Shown piece by piece: positions 60,344-64,000 of a stretch of 64,000 nt of DNA. The notes under the pieces were generated by a model, which ran no database searches, was not told where the DNA came from, and saw only the letters and a list, made by a program, of their open reading frames with translations. Position numbers and translations under genes: made by a program. Source of the stretch: Candidatus Woesearchaeota archaeon (GTDB lineage Archaea > Nanobdellota > Nanobdellia > Woesearchaeales > GW2011-AR15); the NCBI GenBank assembly GCA_016928835.1, contig JAFGJW010000001.1, positions 1 to 64,000 on the forward strand. Direction: 5' to 3'. The first letter of the stretch is position 1. Each line of letters starts with the position of its first letter.

Positions 60344-62405
60344 TGAGTTGTACCTTTTTAACCGCTGTTGCCAAACCATTTCTTTTAACTGCTTCGTTGA
60401 ACACAGTATTTATAATTTCGTCATATGACATTCCGGCAGTAAAACATGATTTTGGAAACCTTGAGTTTTCTTTTGGATCGGGCATAAGTCCTGGAAGCGC
60501 GTTGACATCAATTACATTTGGGGTCCCCCTATTGTCAAGCCTGAGGTCCATCCTGCATAGGTCGACACAACCCAGGGCAGCATAGGCTTTTAGTGCAGTA
60601 TTTTTAATTTTTCTTTCAAGGTCTCTTGTGATTTTTGCAGGGCACACAATGGGGTCTATTGGATTATTTGGGTTGTCCCAATACCACTTTACTTCATACG
60701 AATCAAATTTTTGTATGCCTTCCGGCAGGTAGTCAAATGTAATCTCCACGATAGGAAGGACTCTTGGTGGGTTGTTGCCGATAATACCAACAGTAAACTC
60801 TCTTCCTTCCAAAAACTCTTCAGCAAGAGCAGGTTGTTTATAATCCTTAATTACAGTTCTCACTCTCTCCTTTAGTTCCTCTTCGTTAAAAACAAGAGAA
60901 TTGTTTTTTATCCCTTTTGATGACCCTTCTGCATTTGGTTTTACAATTAATGGGAAACTTAAATTGCTGTCGATCTTCTGGTTCCAATGTGCAAACAGCT
61001 GATACTTTGGTGTGGCAATTCCATGATACAACAAAATCTCCTTAGTTCTTTTCTTGTCCAATGTAACTGCCTGTGTCAAAATTCCTGAACCAGTGTACGG
61101 GATTTTTAGCATTTCAAGGATTGCAGGGATTTGGCTTTCTCTTGACTCGCCATGTAGGCCTTCTGCAATATTGAAAACAAAGTCGTAATTACCTGCTTTC
61201 ATCTTTTCATAAAAGTCTTCATCTGCCTCAACAAGTTCTGCATAGTGTCCCTGTTTTTCTAATGCTTGTTTAATTGCCTGTGGGACTGTAATTTCGTCAA
61301 ACTCAGCATAAAAATCATCAGGGATGTCTTTTTCAGGAAATTTCTTTAAATTAAACACAACAGCAATTTTCAGTGCATCTTTTTCTGTTTTTTCTGTTTT
61401 TATTCTTGGATTAGTGTATTCAATTATTTTTCCCTCAAAGTTCTTTAGGATTATTTTTTCCCTATTTTTATACTGGACATAATCTGGAAGAACTGGGATT
61501 TTTCCTCCCCCATAAGAATCGATTATGTACTGAGGGATGCAAAGCCCTGAAGTAAAACCGGTTAGGTTCTCAATAATGTCCATCCCTTCCTGGACAGATG
61601 TTCTGAAATGATCAGTTCCCTTCACCTGATCTGCTTGGTACATGTAGTATGGCTTTACCCGGATTTTCAGTAGCCTATGGAACAATTCCTTCATGACTTC
61701 TGGACTGTCATTAACCCCTTTTAAAACTATACACTGGTTTCCAAGGGGGATACCAGCTTCTGCGAGCATCTTGCATGCACGGCTGCTCTCAGGAGTTATT
61801 TCTAACGGATGCTCAAAATGTAGGTTCATATAAAGCGGATGATATCTTTTCAGAATATTGCAGAGATGCTTTGTGACTCTTGTTGGCAAGGAGCATGGCA
61901 CTCTTGTTCCAATCCTAATTATCTCAACATGTTCAATTGCCCTTAGTTTTTTAAGGATAAATTCCAACAGAGAATCTTTAAGCATTAAAGGATCTCCACC
62001 TGAAACAATAACATCTCTGATTTCTTTATGATCCTTTATATAATTCATTGCATTCAACAAGTGCTCTTTTGTTATGTCAACCTGTCTTCCGACTTTTCTT
62101 TTACGGGTGCAGAACCTGCAGTACATAGCGCACTTATTGCTAACTAAAAACAATGCCCTGTCTGGATACCTGTGAACTAGAAACGGGACAGGCGTGTGGC
62201 TCTCTTCATGCAGGGGATCTTCTTCATTGACAGTGTCATTTAGTTCCTCAATGCTAGGAATGCACTGTTTCCATATAGGATCATTCTTCTCTTTTATCAA
62301 GCTAAGATAATAGCTATTAACCTTCATTGGGTATCTTCTTTTTACCCTTTCAATATCTTTTATTTCTTTATTTGACAAATTAAATCTGCTATACAGCTGC
62401 TTCAT
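60321..62405 (-). CDS. Lysine 2,3-aminomutase fused to a D-Ala-D-Ala-type ATP-grasp ligase
   Basis: 694 residues. Residues 1-~335 are a radical-SAM aminomutase: CAMYCRFC (Cys92, 96, 99), SGGDPLML, YQADQVKG with Asp259 and IIDSYGGGKIP with Asp296 and Lys302, corresponding to the two lysine-binding aspartates and the PLP lysine of known enzymes, so L-lysine to L-beta-lysine is the likely reaction. Residues ~346-690 are a second Ddl-like ATP-grasp (FNIAEGLHGESRESQIPAILE, KPNAEGSSKGI, EEFLEGREFTVGII, RMDLRLD, DVNALPGLMPD). GGAGG lies nine bases before the ATG. Confidence 0.9.
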   Translation of the reverse strand: MKQLYSRFNLSNKEIKDIERVKRRYPMKVNSYYLSLIKEKNDPIWKQCIPSIEELNDTVNEEDPLHEESHTPVPFLVHRYPDRALFLVSNKCAMYCRFCTRKRKVGRQVDITKEHLLNAMNYIKDHKEIRDVIVSGGDPLMLKDSLLEFILKKLRAIEHVEIIRIGTRVPCSLPTRVTKHLCNILKRYHPLYMNLHFEHPLEITPESSRACKMLAEAGIPLGNQCIVLKGVNDSPEVMKELFHRLLKIRVKPYYMYQADQVKGTDHFRTSVQEGMDIIENLTGFTSGLCIPQYIIDSYGGGKIPVLPDYVQYKNREKIILKNFEGKIIEYTNPRIKTEKTEKDALKIAVVFNLKKFPEKDIPDDFYAEFDEITVPQAIKQALEKQGHYAELVEADEDFYEKMKAGNYDFVFNIAEGLHGESRESQIPAILEMLKIPYTGSGILTQAVTLDKKRTKEILLYHGIATPKYQLFAHWNQKIDSNLSFPLIVKPNAEGSSKGIKNNSLVFNEEELKERVRTVIKDYKQPALAEEFLEGREFTVGIIGNNPPRVLPIVEITFDYLPEGIQKFDSYEVKWYWDNPNNPIDPIVCPAKITRDLERKIKNTALKAYAALGCVDLCRMDLRLDNRGTPNVIDVNALPGLMPDPKENSRFPKSCFTAGMSYDEIINTVFNEAVKRNGLATAVKKVQLNANSSNI

Positions 62406-62589
62406 TGCTAAATGCCTCCTTTGTTATTATATAATTCAGGTATTGATTAGGATTAAGAAAGAATCTAACTATAACTCTTAAGTGTCCAATACAAACTAGA
62501 AATAAAAAGCCACATCCGCCCCAGAGGAACTTCCAGTAGCTTTTCGGAACGTCCAGCAGTCTTCTCTTCATCTTTCCTTTACCGGACAT
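62389..62589 (-). CDS. Doubtful small basic membrane peptide upstream of the fusion gene
   Basis: 66 codons, MSGKGKMKRRLLDVPKSYWK, then a hydrophobic stretch with WGGCGFLFLVCIG. A weak AAAGGAAAG lies before an internal Met (codon 7). It overlaps the fusion gene's start and its ribosome-binding site by 17 bases, which argues against it. Kept as low-confidence because it lies in the operon and has a coherent membrane helix. Confidence 0.25.
   Translation of the reverse strand: MSGKGKMKRRLLDVPKSYWKFLWGGCGFLFLVCIGHLRVIVRFFLNPNQYLNYIITKEAFSNEAAV
62426..62435 (-). promoter_or_regulatory. TATA box candidate for the KAM-ATP-grasp gene
   Basis: ATTATATAAT centred about 25 bases upstream of ATG 62405. 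A ribosome-binding site at 62415-62419 also exists, so the gene may be read both from its own promoter and from the peptide transcript upstream. Confidence 0.4.
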
Positions 62590-62702
62590 CCCATGGGTTA
62601 TGATGGAAATGAACCATCGCTATCAGATTTTTTATGTAAATATAAGATTATTTTTAAAAAATAAAAAAGTTTTGGTTGAGTAATTAAATATTTTTTATTG
62701 TA

Positions 62703-62786
62703 TTACCAATCGTCTTCGTCGTCATCATCGCCTGAGTCATACTCTTCTTCATCTTCATATTCTTCGTATTCTTCTTCATATGCCAT
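62703..62786 (-). CDS. 27-residue highly acidic peptide ending in Trp
   Basis: The product consists of Met-Ala, four Tyr set among Glu runs (YEEEYEEYEDEEEYD), one Ser-Gly, then DDDDEDDW and stop: 19 of 27 residues are Asp or Glu, with no basic residue. A near-perfect ribosome-binding site (GGAGGT, complement of 62795-62800) lies eight bases before ATG 62786, so it is very probably translated. It follows the zinc-ribbon peptide gene by 19 bases. The acidic C-terminus with Trp recalls the EDWGE end of LysW amino-group carriers; alternatively it is a precursor or a small binding protein. Confidence 0.7.
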   Translation of the reverse strand: MAYEEEYEEYEDEEEYDSGDDDDEDDW

Positions 62787-62794
62787 TCTATTCA

Positions 62795-62800
62795 ACCTCC
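62795..62800 (-). promoter_or_regulatory. Strong ribosome-binding site of the acidic peptide gene
   Basis: GGAGGT on the minus strand, eight bases before ATG 62786. Most genes in this window have weak or no such sites, so its strength argues for high translation of a 27-residue product. Confidence 0.75.
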
Positions 62801-62805
62801 TTGTT

Positions 62806-62943
62806 TTATAGTGGTTTACCGCAATGCGGGCATATTATTGAAAACCCCTCTATAATCGCTTTCTCTTCAATCTTTCTCCTGCAGTGTTTGCAGATAATGA
62901 TCTCCACAGCATTACTCTTTGAAACAGAGTTGCTAATGCCCAT
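62806..62943 (-). CDS. 45-residue zinc-ribbon peptide
   Basis: CKHCRRKIEEKAIIEGFSII then CPHCGKPL: two CxxC pairs 20 residues apart, a single zinc ribbon after an 18-residue polar N-terminus. TATA-rich TTTATATATATAAT centred about 25 bases upstream of ATG 62943 fits a leaderless start. The spacing of the two CxxC pairs resembles the globular part of LysW, which normally continues into an acidic tail; here the acidic part is a separate gene directly downstream. Confidence 0.7.
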   Translation of the reverse strand: MGISNSVSKSNAVEIIICKHCRRKIEEKAIIEGFSIICPHCGKPL

Positions 62944-62960
62944 TCTACAGACTTAAACTG

Positions 62961-62980
62961 ATTATATATATAAATATAAA
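62961..62980 (-). promoter_or_regulatory. TATA box of the zinc-ribbon and acidic peptide operon
   Basis: An uninterrupted A/T run (ATTATATATATAAATATAAA on the plus strand) about 18-37 bases upstream of ATG 62943, the strongest TATA-like sequence in this region. It likely starts the transcript that continues into the acidic peptide and perhaps the ligase genes. Confidence 0.5.
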
Positions 62981-63069
62981 GTAGAAAAAATCAACTGTTT
63001 TTTTCACCAGAGTTACTAAATTAAAATAATGCCGGCTTATTATAGACTAACCATTGTGTGCAAAGAGAT

Positions 63070-63633
63070 TTATTCCTTTTTCCTTTTAAGGAAAAATTCT
63101 TTCATTGGATACTCCTTTTTATCCAGTATCTCGTATAAGAGCCCGATGGGACTCTGGGTAATTACTTTATCTATAGAAAACGGATAGACTCTTTGAATCT
63201 CAATCTCTCGAGCGAATTTTGTCTGCATCCGCACAAGATACCGGTCCATTTGTTGAATGTCCCTAAATCCCATTAATAGTATATGGGACACATTTGATTG
63301 GGGAATACGATACGCATTAATAACATAAGGAATCTGCTTAATCCGCTCAGATATCTGTTCATCAGAATACTCCTCCCAAACTTCAGGTGTCAGTTTGATG
63401 ATCAACATGACCATTATGTTGATGCCTATCTTTTTCATGTCAATTATTGGGACATAGCCTTTAATGATGCCTGTTTGCTCCAGCTTGTGTCTAATTTTAA
63501 ATACGGCCTGAGGAGACAGACCCATTTTCTTCGCGATTTCTGTGTCAGGTATCTTAGCCTGTAAAATTATGTTCTTTAATACTTCTTGGTCATTCTTTGT
63601 TAACTTAGGCAACTCTCTGTCAGGGTTTTGCAT
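63070..63633 (-). CDS. Lrp/AsnC-family regulator
   Basis: 187 residues from ATG 63633, seven fewer than from ATG 63654. Winged helix KLTKNDQEVLKNIILQAKIPDTEIAKKMGLSPQAVFKIRHKLEQTGII, then a RAM-like domain (VMLIIKLTPEVWEE, NVSHILLMGFRDIQQMDRYL) and a C-terminal extension of ~35 residues with KVITQSPIGLLYEIL. Larger than standard Lrp. Located just upstream of the peptide/ligase operon on the same strand; regulation by lysine or another amino acid is inferred. Confidence 0.85.
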   Translation of the reverse strand: MQNPDRELPKLTKNDQEVLKNIILQAKIPDTEIAKKMGLSPQAVFKIRHKLEQTGIIKGYVPIIDMKKIGINIMVMLIIKLTPEVWEEYSDEQISERIKQIPYVINAYRIPQSNVSHILLMGFRDIQQMDRYLVRMQTKFAREIEIQRVYPFSIDKVITQSPIGLLYEILDKKEYPMKEFFLKRKKE

Positions 63634-63721
63634 TTTGTTTTTTAGAATAAACACAACTTATTTAAACCTTTTTATTGGAGTCTAGAGATCCATTGAACAG
63701 AATCTAGTATTTGGTACTAAT

Positions 63722-64000
63722 TCAAAACCAGCCTCTCTTTCTGAAAAAATAGAGCATGATGAGGACAAAGACAAACATAACTAGCAGCACAACCCAAAAC
63801 CCATAGTAAAATGCAGAACCAGGCAGATTCCGGAAATTCATACCATAAATGCCAGATATGACTGTCATGGGAAGCGCAATGGTTGCTATAACACTTAACA
63901 ACTTCATGACCTCGTTCATGCTATTGTTTACTGCTGACATATATGCGTCAAAAGTCTCTCCAACTGCCTCTCTATGGTTATCAAGGGAATCTGATACTCG
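63722..64000 (-). CDS. corA: CorA-type magnesium transporter, C-terminal part
   Basis: The frame is open to the window edge, so the N-terminal cytoplasmic domain lies outside. Visible are SLDNHREAVGETFDAYMSAVNNSMNEVMKLLSVI, the first helix, the signature YGMNF and a second helix ending in a basic tail (FFRKRGWF). This is the pore end of CorA. The ATG at 63940 is internal. Confidence 0.9.
   Translation of the reverse strand, partial: RVSDSLDNHREAVGETFDAYMSAVNNSMNEVMKLLSVIATIALPMTVISGIYGMNFRNLPGSAFYYGFWVVLLVMFVFVLIMLYFFRKRGWF

Noticed and set aside
60321-62405. KAM half as an EpmB-type enzyme for elongation factor P
   Set aside because: EF-P is bacterial, no EpmA-like lysyl ligase is present, and the fusion is to a Ddl-type ATP-grasp rather than a class II synthetase-like protein.
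1-64000. CRISPR arrays, ribosomal RNA genes and additional tRNA genes
   Set aside because: No regularly spaced long repeats and no rRNA-like segments were seen, and no other complete cloverleaf was found by eye, although weak or intron-containing tRNAs could be missed.

Overview
The window reads as a low-GC archaeal chromosome, most likely a DPANN lineage such as Woesearchaeota or Pacearchaeota (inference, no marker phylogeny was possible). Archaeal hallmarks are RadA, an RPA-type single-strand binding protein, deoxyhypusine synthase, GatD, a Pno1/Krr1-like KH protein, FlaI/TadA- and FlaJ/TadC-type pilus proteins, many pilin-like proteins with N-terminal KKxG signals, and TATA boxes placed for leaderless transcripts.

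Layout. 1-3.1 kb: end of a cysteine-rich surface protein, a wreck of its paralogue next to a transposase remnant, then an AbiE toxin-antitoxin pair flanked by 34-bp direct repeats. 3.2-6.5 kb: a Tat lipoprotein and a large calcium-binding-repeat protein. 7.0-18.4 kb: a long one-directional run of mostly membrane-anchored, pilin-like or cysteine-rich proteins, including a 1016-residue protein and an NlpC/P60-like protein, probably a cell-surface assembly. 18.5-21.2 kb: RPA, a small conserved protein and RadA. 21.3-24.2 kb: four-subunit 2-oxoacid:ferredoxin oxidoreductase. 24.2-27.0 kb: KH protein, SpeD and deoxyhypusine synthase. 27.1-29.8 kb: a nucleotide-sugar dehydrogenase interrupted by a LAGLIDADG intein exactly at its catalytic cysteine. 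29.8-38.6 kb: pilus platform, ATPase, pilin-like and coiled-coil proteins, and three related membrane proteins.

39.02-49.92 kb is an integrated element of about 10.9 kb. It lies between a 12-bp copy of the 3' end of tRNA-Thr and the tRNA gene itself, carries two tyrosine recombinases, an MCM-like helicase with an eroded P-loop, iteron-like repeats, ribbon-helix-helix and AbrB-like regulators and two nuclease-like genes, and contains the remnant of a third integrase. No capsid or conjugation genes were recognised.

50-57.7 kb: MscS, GatD, AsnRS, AsnA with a divergent Lrp/AsnC regulator, an SGNH hydrolase and a transaldolase. 57.7-63.7 kb is the most unusual host locus: on the minus strand, an Lrp regulator, a 45-residue zinc-ribbon peptide, a 27-residue very acidic peptide ending in Trp, a lysine 2,3-aminomutase fused to a Ddl-type ATP-grasp ligase, a second ATP-grasp ligase and a PP-loop ATPase. 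I propose, as inference, a pathway that makes beta-lysine and ligates it, possibly on a split LysW-like carrier. The window ends inside a CorA transporter gene.
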